The notes under the pieces: model-generated
Database searches by the model: none
Seen by the model: the letters and a program-made list of their open reading frames with translations, nothing else
What the model was told of the DNA's origin: nothing
In this document: in pieces, positions 34,305-43,436 of the stretch
Position numbering within the stretch: position 1 is the stretch's first letter
Layout: every line of letters begins with the position of its first letter
NCBI RefSeq assembly: GCF_003201815.1
Contig: NZ_QJKB01000010.1
Span: forward strand, 124,001-188,000
Source: Undibacterium pigrum
GTDB lineage: Bacteria; Pseudomonadota; Gammaproteobacteria; Burkholderiales; Burkholderiaceae_D
DNA: 64,000 nt
Direction of reading: 5' to 3'
Translations under genes and position numbers: made by a program

Positions 34305-35447
34305 TCAAGTTTTGGAAGCAAATGACGCAAGCCATTTTTTCTCAGAAGCTGTCAGCGTTTTTTGCAGCATGCGCTCCGGCACTTCCCAGACCACGACTTT
34401 TGGTGGCTGAGTCTTGAATTCTTTACTGTTCAGATAGGCATAAGCAGCGCCGTCAAAATCACCGCCATCCTTGGCCAGGTTGGCAACAGGTGCACCAAGG
34501 TGCTGGCTCAGGAAGGGAACAAAATTTGCAGCGCGGCTGAAAGATGTACCAACCAGAGCCACGGTTGGCAAACCTGCGTCACCAAACAAATCATCGCTGG
34601 CAACCGCTACCGGGGCAACCTTGCTGACCTGGGTCACTTCTGTTGCAGGCCGCATCCAGGCAGGCAAGCCCTCCAGATTGGATACCCGCATCAAGTCACC
34701 AGAACGTTCTGTCGTATTGCTTTGTATGGCTTTGGGATCAGGCTGTGTTGCTGGCTTATCAACCAGCTTCAAGGTTTGCAAACGCTCTGCCAGAGTCTTT
34801 GCTGCAAGGTCAGCACCACGTTCATTCCAGTGCGAGTCACTGCGGTAATAACGTTCGCCTGTCATGGCAGCCAGGGTAGGCGTAAAGTTAAGCACTTCCA
34901 CCTTATTATTGGCCAGCGTGGCAACCCAGTCGTTGACGCGGTTGGCAAAAGCTGCTGGGCGATGCAGGCCACACAGATGGCTTTCTTCTATGCGGGTCTT
35001 GTCAGGCACAACAGCGACTACCAGCCTGATACCGCTTTTTTGCAAGTCACTGGCGGTCTGGCTAATGATTTTTGCGCGGGCAGCAGCGTTTTCTGTGGCC
35101 TGCGCATAGGGCGTCAATTCATCCGACAAAAACAACCAGTCCGGGCAACCCTGGCGAACTGATGCGCCGGTATCACCAGCGATTGTCCAGGTCACGCCGC
35201 GTTCAATTTTTGCGAATGATTTACTTAACAAAAAGTGGTCATTCAATTGTGCAGAAAATTGCCTGGTCGCTTCGCCTTCAAGTAAGCGCCTGGGGTTGCC
35301 TATGCCTTCCCATTTTTCTTCAGGCACATCACGCAAGGATGTCTGGGTAACCGCAAAACCACCGAGCATGATGACGCCAAAAGCAGCGACAGGAATAAAG
35401 CGTGTCCAGCCAGCTTTTTTGGGATCAAAGGTAAAACACTCGCTCAT
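34305..35447 (-). CDS. AlgX/AlgJ-like polysaccharide O-acetyltransferase
   Basis: A 380-aa protein with an N-terminal membrane anchor (FIPVAAFGVIMLGGFAV) and an SGNH-like acetyltransferase domain in the periplasm. The catalytic signatures of the AlgX/AlgJ family are YYRSDSHWNERG (Asp-His dyad) and LVGTSFSRAANF (the nucleophile Ser). It would accept an acetyl group via the AlgI-like protein encoded upstream and place it on a polysaccharide. A TTAGGAGA ribosome-binding site overlaps the end of the MBOAT gene. Confidence 0.8.
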   Translation of the reverse strand: MSECFTFDPKKAGWTRFIPVAAFGVIMLGGFAVTQTSLRDVPEEKWEGIGNPRRLLEGEATRQFSAQLNDHFLLSKSFAKIERGVTWTIAGDTGASVRQGCPDWLFLSDELTPYAQATENAAARAKIISQTASDLQKSGIRLVVAVVPDKTRIEESHLCGLHRPAAFANRVNDWVATLANNKVEVLNFTPTLAAMTGERYYRSDSHWNERGADLAAKTLAERLQTLKLVDKPATQPDPKAIQSNTTERSGDLMRVSNLEGLPAWMRPATEVTQVSKVAPVAVASDDLFGDAGLPTVALVGTSFSRAANFVPFLSQHLGAPVANLAKDGGDFDGAAYAYLNSKEFKTQPPKVVVWEVPERMLQKTLTASEKKWLASFASKT

Positions 35448-35456
35448 GACGATCTC

Positions 35457-36854
35457 CTAAAACTGGAAGTACAAAAAGGGAATCGCTTTTTGCCCGGCCA
35501 GAACCACGACAGCATAAGCAAAAGTCAGCACTGGCCAGGTCATGCTCCAGCCTGCGAAACCCAGGCCGCCCTGCTTGCCAATTTTGGTGGCGGGATAGAC
35601 GACGCAAATCAGGCCCAGCACAAAGGTCAGGATGATGCTGGGGCGCAGTGCCTGGGCAATGGCATCACCCATGGCAACGCCGTGCATGCCAAACTGGCCT
35701 GCCCAGATATCGGTGGCGGTTGCAAAGCTCTCGGCACGGAATACTGTCCATGCCAGCATGACCACCAATAAGGTCAGGGTGCGCGACAAATAATTGGGCA
35801 TGGACAAACCACGCTGCGTAAATGCACGGTCGCAGCACAGGGCCGTGCCCTGGATAATGCCCCAGATCAGGTAGTTCCAGTTTTCGCCACCATGCCAGAG
35901 ACCGCCTATGGCCATGGTTAGCAAAAGATTGATGTAGGTACGGGTCGGGCCACCACGGTTACCGCCCAGGCTGATGTAGAGATAATCGCGCAGCCACGAC
36001 GACAGTGTCATATGCCAGCGCCGCCAGAAATCCTGTATCGATACCGCCAGATAGGGATTATTGAAATTTTCCTGGAAGTCAAAACCCAGCATCATGCCCA
36101 GACCTATGGCCATGGCGCTGTAACCGGCAAAGTCAAAATACAGTTGCAGGGTATAGGCTGCACAGCCTGTCCAGGCATCGATCAAAGTTGGGTTGTGCAG
36201 ACCGAATGCCAGGGTCACGATGGGTGACAGGGTGTCGGCAATCAAGACCTTCATCGAAAAGCCGACCATGAAGCGGCGAACACCAGCGGCAAACTTATCG
36301 ATGGAAAAAACCCGCTCACGCAATTCTGTATCGATGACCTTGTAGCGTACTATCGGGCCAGCAATCAGATGCGGGAACATCGCCATATAGGCACTGAAAG
36401 AAATAATGCTGTACTGCGCATCCACCGTTTTGCGACGCACATCAACGATATAGGAAATCGCATGCAAGACGGTGAATGACAAGCCTATAGGCAGCATCAG
36501 GTTTTCCCACGGTATGGTGGGCATGTCGCGGCCGGTCAAAATGGTATTGAGTGAATACACCAGCATATTGGTGTATTTGTACCAGATCAGCGAAGACAGA
36601 TTGAGGACGATGGCAATCACCATCAAACGGGTTTTGCGTTGCTCGCTCTGGCTCTTGTCTATCAGTATTGCTGCACCCCATGCGAGCACCGTCAGGGCGA
36701 TAATCAGCAACAGGAATTTTGGCGTCCACCAGGCATAAAACAGCCAGCTACCCACCAGCAGGGTGTGATTTCTAAAGCGCTGGGGCGTGACGAGATAAAG
36801 CGCAAAGAATAAGGGGAGAAAGAGTGTGAGAAACTCCAGGGACGCAAATACCAT
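35457..36854 (-). CDS. MBOAT-family O-acyltransferase (AlgI-like)
   Basis: A 465-aa polytopic membrane protein with the MBOAT signatures, notably FWRRWHMTLSSWLRDYLYI and the catalytic-His region GGLWHGGENWN. It carries an acyl (acetyl) group across the cytoplasmic membrane for transfer to a polysaccharide. The order with AlgF-like and AlgX-like genes matches alginate or cellulose acetylation systems (algIJF, wssGHI). No polymer synthase is in the window, so the polymer is unknown. Confidence 0.9.
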   Translation of the reverse strand: MVFASLEFLTLFLPLFFALYLVTPQRFRNHTLLVGSWLFYAWWTPKFLLLIIALTVLAWGAAILIDKSQSEQRKTRLMVIAIVLNLSSLIWYKYTNMLVYSLNTILTGRDMPTIPWENLMLPIGLSFTVLHAISYIVDVRRKTVDAQYSIISFSAYMAMFPHLIAGPIVRYKVIDTELRERVFSIDKFAAGVRRFMVGFSMKVLIADTLSPIVTLAFGLHNPTLIDAWTGCAAYTLQLYFDFAGYSAMAIGLGMMLGFDFQENFNNPYLAVSIQDFWRRWHMTLSSWLRDYLYISLGGNRGGPTRTYINLLLTMAIGGLWHGGENWNYLIWGIIQGTALCCDRAFTQRGLSMPNYLSRTLTLLVVMLAWTVFRAESFATATDIWAGQFGMHGVAMGDAIAQALRPSIILTFVLGLICVVYPATKIGKQGGLGFAGWSMTWPVLTFAYAVVVLAGQKAIPFLYFQF

Positions 36855-36874
36855 AGCCAGAACCCGTATTCAGA

Positions 36875-37531
36875 TCAGGACGTACTGTCGCGTACAAAGA
36901 AGGTCTGGCGTGCTTTTTTGCCAGGCATGATCACCACGCTATAACGTTCACCTGGCTGCAACTGGCCCAGGTCTACTACTTTGCCTGCATCCTTGGCATC
37001 ACAAACTGCCTGGGTTTTCAGGCCGATGGGGTTGACCAGGCGACGCTGCAGGCTGGCTGGCTTAACAGCTTCCAGTATGGCCGTGTTTTTTTCTGCCACA
37101 TTCAAAGCGGCAGCATTGCAAGACTTATCCAGGTTCAGCAAGGCAACAGAAGCCTTGCTGGCATTGAAATCGGTAGGTGTATCCTTGACGACCACAGTCT
37201 CTATTCCTGTGCCATTGCTGACGATGGCAATCGTCACGAACTCACCTGGTTTGGCAACCACTTCCACTGCCGCCTTTGCATTGCCTACCTGCACATTGGC
37301 AGCCAGTTTGGCACCGGCTTTGACTGGATAAAAACGCGAAATCCTGCCATCACCCTGGGCTGTCAAAGCCACTTTGGCTGCGCCGTTGACGACATTGGCT
37401 TTATCTTCACTTGCATTGAGAAACCTGACAAAGGATGAATCCTGGGCCGGCCCGGTTTCATACAGGGGATTGTCGGCGCGTGCAGCCAGTGTCAAGGTGG
37501 AGGCCAGGCAAGCGAAGATAAGCTTTTTCAT
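36875..37531 (-). CDS. AlgF-like periplasmic acetylation protein
   Basis: A 218-aa protein with a signal peptide (LIFACLASTLTLAARA). The body is beta-rich with two repeated halves, as in AlgF: FVRFLNASEDKANVVNG and VALLNLDKSCNAAALNV start similar units. AlgF bridges AlgI and AlgJ/X in the known alginate system. It lies 20 bp upstream of the MBOAT gene. The length matches AlgF. Confidence 0.75.
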   Translation of the reverse strand: MKKLIFACLASTLTLAARADNPLYETGPAQDSSFVRFLNASEDKANVVNGAAKVALTAQGDGRISRFYPVKAGAKLAANVQVGNAKAAVEVVAKPGEFVTIAIVSNGTGIETVVVKDTPTDFNASKASVALLNLDKSCNAAALNVAEKNTAILEAVKPASLQRRLVNPIGLKTQAVCDAKDAGKVVDLGQLQPGERYSVVIMPGKKARQTFFVRDSTS

Positions 37532-37550
37532 GGGTGATCAGAGTCCGTAT

Positions 37551-38210
37551 TTATTTTTTGATGGTTTGCAAAACTGCAGGCGAAGAAATCGCATTGCCAA
37601 TTGCCGCACCCCAGGCTTTGTAACCCGCCAGGTCAAAATGTTGGCCATCAGAAGATGCCCACTCACCCGGTTTGGACAAGGTCAGCGAGTCTATGTAAGT
37701 ACAGGGAGCCACGATCTCGGACAAATAACCCGACATTTCTTTAGCGCGGGCAAAAGTCTTATTGAACTTGCCGCCTTCAGTACCCCATGCCGGGCCTACC
37801 CAGACGCAGCCAACTGCATTGTTCTTGACACCTTTGGTCAGGCGTGACACTTGTTGCCAGATCCATGTCTTAGGCAATTCAGGTGCAGCATATGAGGCCA
37901 TGGTGTCGCCATTGACAACGACAACCAGATTTGGTTTGTAGGTTTTTACCAGCTCATTGAATGGACGTGTCATCGCATCCTGGCCTGTTTTGACTTCTAC
38001 CGGGCCATCCTTGATACGTGCCGCACCACCGCAAGGCGACTGGCTTTTTACCATCCAGTCACCAGCGGCAACGCCGCAGGCACCGAAGGAATAGACCACG
38101 GCACCCTTGCTCATCAAATCGTCATGCAGGGTGGTGATCAGGTAATCTGGAGTTGACATATGGCTATCGCCAATAATCAGGACGGTCAGTCCGGCTAATA
38201 GTGCGCTCAT
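37551..38210 (-). CDS. SGNH/GDSL-family hydrolase
   Basis: A 219-aa protein whose nucleophile motif IGDSHMS sits near residue 13-19 and whose catalytic Asp-His lie in GQHFDLAGY near residue 200. Another typical block is VVNGDTMASYA. The first 12 residues are hydrophobic and may be an uncleaved signal or anchor. It is the first gene of the acetylation operon, 19 bp before AlgF, and may remove or transfer acetyl groups on the same polymer (inference). Confidence 0.75.
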   Translation of the reverse strand: MSALLAGLTVLIIGDSHMSTPDYLITTLHDDLMSKGAVVYSFGACGVAAGDWMVKSQSPCGGAARIKDGPVEVKTGQDAMTRPFNELVKTYKPNLVVVVNGDTMASYAAPELPKTWIWQQVSRLTKGVKNNAVGCVWVGPAWGTEGGKFNKTFARAKEMSGYLSEIVAPCTYIDSLTLSKPGEWASSDGQHFDLAGYKAWGAAIGNAISSPAVLQTIKK

Positions 38211-38738
38211 AATATGTTTTCTTTTAAATATTCATTTAAAAAATATTCGCCGTTTTTACGCCAGTCTTTTGACAAGCCTATGGACGAACTCTGGAAACTG
38301 GATATTGCATTTATTTACATTCCATTGCATTTGCTTACAATTAACTTGTAGTGATCCCAAGCTCAGAACCAGGGACAGATATTTATGCAAATACAGCAAT
38401 AAAATCTAGTGTAAACAAACCGGATTGAAATTCTAGCTAGTTGACGAAAGTTCACAAATACATTTTCTAAAGCAATAAATTTAAGCAGGGAAATTCCAGG
38501 CTTGTTTTCATGTAATTTGACTACTCGCGCGTGGAGAATGGCACAGGAACATGCAATTAGTGCTAAGCTTGAGCAAGCTGAAGATTAAGCGGCTGAGCAG
38601 CTTATTTTTCAGGCAAGCTCCAAGTAATATGGATCAAACTTGCCCGTTTCCGGAATTTAATATGGGCAGCCCTGATTAATCCCTTATAATTAAGCAGTTA
38701 TGACAAGCGGCGGCATGTAAATGCTGCCCGTTTTATTT
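38211..38738. other. Long intergenic region with direct repeats
   Basis: 528 bp between the divergent acetylation operon and argF. Two similar 16-bp sequences, ATTGCATTTATTTACA (38304-38319) and ATTGCATTTGCTTACA (38324-38339), are 20 bp apart, about 95-130 bp upstream of the SGNH gene. TATAAT at 38685-38690 may be the argF -10 element. A 16-codon frame near 38537 has a GGAGA-like motif but no other support. No RNA gene was seen. Confidence 0.5.
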
Positions 38739-39653
38739 ATGGCTATCAAACATTTCCTGCAGTTCTCAGATTTCACCTTGTCCGAGTTTGAATACGTGAT
38801 GCAGCGTGCCCGCATCATCAAGCAGCGTTTCAAGGCTTATCAAACTTACCACCCTTTGCTGGATAGAACCCTGGTGATGGTGTTCGAGAAAAATTCCACC
38901 CGTACCCGCCTGTCATTTGAAGCGGGCATGCATCAACTGGGCGGCGCTGCAATTTACCTCAATACCCGCGACAGCCAGCTGGGCCGCGGCGAGCCGGTTG
39001 AAGATGCTGGCCAGGTCATGTCGCGCATGTGCGATATCATTATGATCCGCACTTTTGAGCAGGAAATGATAGAACGCTTTGCTGCGAATTCGCGCGTGCC
39101 TGTCATCAATGGCTTGACGAATCAACATCACCCCTGCCAGGTACTGGCCGATGTGTTTACCTATATCGAGCACCGTGGTTCCATCACTGGCAAAAAAGTG
39201 GCATGGATAGGTGACGCCAATAATATGCTGTACTCCTGGCTGCAGGCAGCGCAGGTATTCAATTTCCATCTGCATATCTCTACGCCCAAAGGCTATGACA
39301 TGGATATGGCACAGGTGACAGCAGACCCGTCGCAATACACAGTATTTGACAGCCCATCCGACGCTTGCGCCGGTGTTGACCTCGTCAATACCGATGTCTG
39401 GACCAGCATGGGTTATGAAGATGAAAACCAGGCCCGCCTGAAAGCCTTTGATGGCTGGATAGTTGATGAAGCAAAAATGGCCCGCGCCCATCCCGATGCT
39501 CTGTTCATGCACTGCCTGCCCGCGCATCGCGGCGAGGAAGTGTCTGCCGGTGTGATCGATGGCCCGCAATCAGTAGTCTGGGACGAAGCCGAAAACCGCC
39601 TGCATGTGCAAAAGGCCTTGCTGGAATATTTGGTGGTTGGCGAGATTCGCTGA
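38739..39653 (+). CDS. argF: Ornithine carbamoyltransferase
   Basis: A 304-aa enzyme of arginine biosynthesis joining carbamoyl phosphate and ornithine to citrulline. The carbamoyl-phosphate motif STRTR is present, and HPCQ and MHCLPAHRG mark the ornithine side. I use the ATG at 38739; the frame begins 18 bp earlier. argG follows about 300 bp downstream, giving two consecutive arginine-pathway genes. It is cytoplasmic and of normal length. Confidence 0.95.
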   Translation: MAIKHFLQFSDFTLSEFEYVMQRARIIKQRFKAYQTYHPLLDRTLVMVFEKNSTRTRLSFEAGMHQLGGAAIYLNTRDSQLGRGEPVEDAGQVMSRMCDIIMIRTFEQEMIERFAANSRVPVINGLTNQHHPCQVLADVFTYIEHRGSITGKKVAWIGDANNMLYSWLQAAQVFNFHLHISTPKGYDMDMAQVTADPSQYTVFDSPSDACAGVDLVNTDVWTSMGYEDENQARLKAFDGWIVDEAKMARAHPDALFMHCLPAHRGEEVSAGVIDGPQSVVWDEAENRLHVQKALLEYLVVGEIR

Positions 39654-39688
39654 TATTGTTTCGACCACGGTAATTTTTGGAAAAGACC

Positions 39689-39910
39689 TCTCAACACTGA
39701 GGCACAGAGACACAGAGAAAAACAAGAGAAAATCTTGTGACATGAGATTTAAGCTAATTCAACAAGATACCTCCTTGACTCAATGTCCCGTTAATCATTT
39801 TGTAATTAAGTAGCAAGATCAAATTAAAGGTAATCATAGTCACCAAAAACAGATCAATGCACGATGCTTTTCTCATGCTTTTCTCTGTGTCTCGGTGTCT
39901 CTGTGGTGAG
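39689..39910. repeat. Inverted pair of CACAGAG-type intergenic repeats
   Basis: The left arm (39689-39720) and right arm (39879-39910) are inverted copies matching at about 28 of 32 positions; both contain a GACACAGAGAAAA/TTTTCTCTGTGTC core. They enclose about 160 bp without a gene, between argF and argG. Similar CACAGAG repeats are widespread in bacterial intergenic DNA as I recall. The arrangement looks like a decayed repeat element. Confidence 0.6.
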
Positions 39911-39956
39911 CTTTTAGGTCTTCAGCATAAAGTTAGTTTAATTTTGAAAGCACATC

Positions 39957-41189
39957 ATGAGCGATACTAAAAAAGTCGTCCTCGCCTATTCTGGCGGTCT
40001 GGATACCTCTGTCATTTTGAAATGGCTGCAAGATAATTATCAGTGCGAAATCGTCACTTTCACTGCCGATCTGGGCCAGGGCGAAGAGCTGGAACCAGCA
40101 CGTGCCAAAGCCATCAAGTTTGGCATCAAGCCTGAAAATATTTTTATCGATGATGTGCGTGAAGAATTCGTACGCGACTTCGTCTTCCCTATGTTCCGTG
40201 CCAATACGGTGTATGAAGGCGAATACCTGCTGGGTACATCCATCGCCCGCCCACTGATCGCCAAACGCCTCATCGAAATCGCCAAGGAAACTGGTGCAGA
40301 CACCATTTCCCACGGTGCGACTGGTAAGGGTAATGATCAGGTGCGTTTCGAGCTGGGTGCCTATGCACTGATGCCAGGCATCAAGATCATTGCTCCATGG
40401 CGTGAATGGGATTTGCTGTCCCGCGAAAAACTGATGAAATATGCTGAAGATGCAGGCATAGAAATCGACCAGAAACATAAAAACGGTGGTGCGCCCTACT
40501 CCATGGATGCCAACCTGCTGCACATCAGTTTTGAAGGCCGCCATCTGGAAAACCCAAGTGCCGAAGCCGAAGAATCCATGTGGCGCTGGACTGTTAGCCC
40601 TGAAGCTGCACCAGACCAGCCAGAATACCTGGATGTAGAATTTGAACGCGGTGACATCGTTGCCCTGAACGGTGTGCGCATGTCGCCAGCAACCGTGCTG
40701 ACAGAACTGAACCGCCTTGGTGGCAAACACGGCATAGGCCGCCTGGACCTGGTGGAAAACCGTTACGTCGGCATGAAATCCCGCGGCTGCTATGAAACGC
40801 CAGGCGGCACCATCATGCTGCGCGCTCACCGTGCGATAGAATCCATCACCCTGGACCGTGAAGTCGCCCATCTGAAAGATGACCTGATGCCACGTTACGC
40901 CAGCCTGATTTATAACGGCTACTGGTGGGCACCAGAGCGCGTCGCGCTGCAAACCCTGATTGACCATACCCAGCACACAGTCAATGGCTGGGTACGCCTG
41001 AAGCTGTACAAGGGCAATGTCATCACGGTATCACGCGATTCCAAAACCGATTCGCTGTTCGACATGAACATCGCTACCTTTGATGAAGATGGCGGCGCCT
41101 ACAACCAGGCAGACGCTGGCGGCTTCATCAAACTGAATGCATTGCGCATGCGTATTGCTGCCAATGCCCGCGCAAAACGCGGTCAGTAA
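39957..41189 (+). CDS. argG: Argininosuccinate synthase
   Basis: A 410-aa enzyme. The PP-loop ATP motif AYSGGLDTSVI is at residues 10-20 and SHGATGKGNDQVRFELG at about 118. It joins citrulline and aspartate with ATP, the next step after argF. Length and motifs are normal. A rho-independent terminator follows at 41226. Confidence 0.97.
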   Translation: MSDTKKVVLAYSGGLDTSVILKWLQDNYQCEIVTFTADLGQGEELEPARAKAIKFGIKPENIFIDDVREEFVRDFVFPMFRANTVYEGEYLLGTSIARPLIAKRLIEIAKETGADTISHGATGKGNDQVRFELGAYALMPGIKIIAPWREWDLLSREKLMKYAEDAGIEIDQKHKNGGAPYSMDANLLHISFEGRHLENPSAEAEESMWRWTVSPEAAPDQPEYLDVEFERGDIVALNGVRMSPATVLTELNRLGGKHGIGRLDLVENRYVGMKSRGCYETPGGTIMLRAHRAIESITLDREVAHLKDDLMPRYASLIYNGYWWAPERVALQTLIDHTQHTVNGWVRLKLYKGNVITVSRDSKTDSLFDMNIATFDEDGGAYNQADAGGFIKLNALRMRIAANARAKRGQ

Positions 41190-41225
41190 AGCCTCAACAA
41201 AACCTGAATATCTAAAACTATTCCC

Positions 41226-41258
41226 GACCCGCCCATTCATTTGCGCGGGTCTTTTTTT
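41226..41258 (+). terminator. Terminator after argG
   Basis: GACCCGC (41226-41232) pairs with GCGGGTC (41245-41251), followed by a run of T on the plus strand, before the ppnP gene. Confidence 0.85.
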
Positions 41259-41272
41259 CGGAGTTATCCTAC

Positions 41273-41587
41273 ATGTCTACCCAATTTGATCAAGTCAGCG
41301 TCGTTAAAAAAGCCAATCTCTACTTCGATGGCAAATGCGTATCCCACACGGTTTTGTTTGCCGATGGCAGCAAAAAAACCATAGGCGTGATCTTCCCCTC
41401 CAGCCTGGTATTCAATACTGCTGCTGCCGAGATCATGGAGCTGAATGCAGGCAAATGCCGCATCCGCCTTAAAGGCGAAACTGAATGGAATACCTACGAA
41501 GCTGGCCAGCAATTCAATGTACCAGCCAATTCAACTTTTGATATTGAAACTATCGAGACGCTGGATTACGTTTGCCATTTCATTTAA
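41273..41587 (+). CDS. ppnP: Pyrimidine/purine nucleoside phosphorylase (PpnP, DUF1255)
   Basis: A 104-aa cupin-like protein of the PpnP (YaiE) family. It has the VSVVKKANLYFDGKCVSHTV pattern (here in part VVKKANLYFDGK) and the GVIFPSSLVFNT start of the cupin strands, ending in ETLDYVCHFI. It phosphorolyses several nucleosides. A GGAG ribosome-binding site is present. It is downstream of a terminator, so likely has its own promoter. Confidence 0.9.
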   Translation: MSTQFDQVSVVKKANLYFDGKCVSHTVLFADGSKKTIGVIFPSSLVFNTAAAEIMELNAGKCRIRLKGETEWNTYEAGQQFNVPANSTFDIETIETLDYVCHFI

Positions 41588-41630
41588 TACAAGCTAGCAG
41601 GCATTGATATCCACAGCCTGCTTCTGTCGG

Positions 41631-42641
41631 TTACTCCTTGCAAGCCGCATCACCATTTAATTGATAGCACTGACAGGCTAATTCCCGCAAACGCTGGCGC
41701 AATGCCAGCGGCTCGATAACTTCCAGCTCCGGTCCTATCCCCAACAGCATTTGCGCCGCATGCTCTATGGTTTCTATGGGCAAATTAATGGTTTGCCAGA
41801 GCGCATCTGATTCTGGAGTAATTGAAGTATCACGCTGATTCTCTACCGCTTGCGCAGCAAAGGCCCCCAGCTTGGCTATCCTGTCCAGGCCTGTAGCTGA
41901 CACACGCAGATGTGCATTGTTTGATCTCAGTTCCGCTTCAAACCTTGCTGTCGCTTCATTCCAGAAATCTGGCAAGTCAAAGTCATCAGGCCTGTCAAAA
42001 TTTTCATCCTGCACTTGCATGTCAGTGATATGCACAACTTTGAAGATGCGGATTTTTTTAGGGCTGCTGGCGCGGCTCTGGCTATTTGCCACAAGATACC
42101 AGGCACCTGCCTTGAGCACCAGGCCCAGGGGTTCCATTTGCCATTGCCGCAATCCTGACCAGCTTTCATACCTGCTCTTTATTCTCTGCTGCGCCAGTAC
42201 GGCGCGGGCAATGCGTGGTAACTCTACGGTGCTTTGTTCATTGCGGTACCAGTCATTGGTATCCAGATGAAAACAGTCTGCGATACGGCGCGAGCCTTCG
42301 CGCAAGCTGGGCGGCAACGAGGCCATGAGTTTGCGGCTGGCTCTTGTTGCGGCATTGCCCAACCCCAATGCAATCGCTGGCCCCGGCAGCCCTATCATGA
42401 ACAGTGCTTCGGCTTCATCATTTTCCAGGCCGGTAAACTGGCTGCGATAACCTGCCATCAATTGAAAGCCACCATGCGGCCCACGGTCACTTTGCACCGG
42501 GATACCGGCAGCACTCAGCTCATCAATATCACGGTAGATAGTGCGCACCGAGACTTCAAATTCAGCAGCCAGTGCCTCGGCAGCGATCTTACCGCGCAAT
42601 TGCAACAAGATCATGATGGACAGCAAACGGCTGGCACGCAT
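41631..42641 (-). CDS. WYL-domain transcriptional regulator (YafY type)
   Basis: A 336-aa regulator. An N-terminal HTH_11 winged helix (MRASRLLSIMILLQLRGKI, EFEVSVRTIYRDIDELSAAG) precedes a WYL domain (about 140-240), with LGLVLKAGAWYLVA as the WYL-like strand, and a C-terminal WCX extension. I start at ATG 42641; the frame is open 30 bp further up. It is paralogous to the regulator at 47210-48175. The divergent gene at 42740 is the likely target. Confidence 0.88.
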   Translation of the reverse strand: MRASRLLSIMILLQLRGKIAAEALAAEFEVSVRTIYRDIDELSAAGIPVQSDRGPHGGFQLMAGYRSQFTGLENDEAEALFMIGLPGPAIALGLGNAATRASRKLMASLPPSLREGSRRIADCFHLDTNDWYRNEQSTVELPRIARAVLAQQRIKSRYESWSGLRQWQMEPLGLVLKAGAWYLVANSQSRASSPKKIRIFKVVHITDMQVQDENFDRPDDFDLPDFWNEATARFEAELRSNNAHLRVSATGLDRIAKLGAFAAQAVENQRDTSITPESDALWQTINLPIETIEHAAQMLLGIGPELEVIEPLALRQRLRELACQCYQLNGDAACKE

Positions 42642-42739
42642 AAATAACAACTCCCGAATAATTCCTGACATTCTTTGTCAGGAATTGCAGCCTATCATGG
42701 CTACGCTTTTCAGAACAAGCTCAATCAAGGAGATACGCC

Positions 42740-43330
42740 ATGAGCGCAACAAGCCACGATCTACAAAGAAGAATCTTGCTGCAAACCGCAGCAGGTATAG
42801 CCGTCAGCCAATTAGCTGCCAATGAGGCAGCAGCAACCGAAAGCAAAAAAACCATGAACAAGAAACTGCACAATGGCAAGCCTGGTGAATTTGATTTTCT
42901 CAGTGGCTCATGGAAAATCAGTCACAGGCGTTTGAAAAACCGTGTCACCAAAGAATGGGATGTATTTGAAGGCGAAGCCACATGCTGGAGCATACTTGGC
43001 GGCGTCGTCAGTGTAGAAGAACTGCGCATACCGGCACGCAACTTCAACGGCATGGGTTTGCGCATGCTGGATGTGGAAAACAAGCAATGGTCAGACTTTT
43101 GGGTCAATGGTCGCGCAGGTGTGCTTACACCGCCCGGTGTCATTGGTGGCTTTGAGAATGGCGTCGGCGTATTTGAGTCAGATGAAGAAGAAGACGGCAA
43201 GTCCATCAAGGTACGCGGCATCTGGGACAATATCTCGGCCACGACTTGCCGCTGGCAACAGGCTGCTTCCCGCGATGGAGGAAAAACCTGGGAAAACAAC
43301 TGGATCATGGACTGGGTGCGCGTTAGCTGA
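42740..43330 (+). CDS. Tat-signal protein, DUF1579-like
   Basis: A 196-aa protein. The N-terminus DLQRRILLQTAAGIAVSQLA has a twin-arginine and a hydrophobic stretch, suggesting Tat export. The mature part begins with GEFDFLSGSWKISHRRLK, the FDFLxGxW start typical of DUF1579/lipocalin-like proteins, and continues with beta-rich sequence ending DWVRVS. It may bind a small ligand. It is divergent from the WYL regulator, which probably controls it. Confidence 0.65.
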   Translation: MSATSHDLQRRILLQTAAGIAVSQLAANEAAATESKKTMNKKLHNGKPGEFDFLSGSWKISHRRLKNRVTKEWDVFEGEATCWSILGGVVSVEELRIPARNFNGMGLRMLDVENKQWSDFWVNGRAGVLTPPGVIGGFENGVGVFESDEEEDGKSIKVRGIWDNISATTCRWQQAASRDGGKTWENNWIMDWVRVS

Positions 43331-43436
43331 GCTCAGGATACAGCCAGTTAGCGAATGAATGCTGACGGCTTTTTGTATATGTAGCGAGGCGGTGGGCGGC
43401 AAGGCCCACCTCGCCGCGCTCATCCCCTTCAAAGCA

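Noticed and set aside
38537..38587. Sixteen-codon frame as a leader peptide of argF
   Set aside because: It lacks the codon bias and attenuator structure expected of a leader, and arginine codons are absent.
38913..39569. Antisense 218-codon frame in argF
   Set aside because: argF is unmistakable; the antisense product has no recognisable features.
39933..40976. Long open frame (347 codons) on the minus strand
   Set aside because: It lies fully antisense to argG, whose motifs and length are certain. The antisense translation has no family features and results from codon bias.
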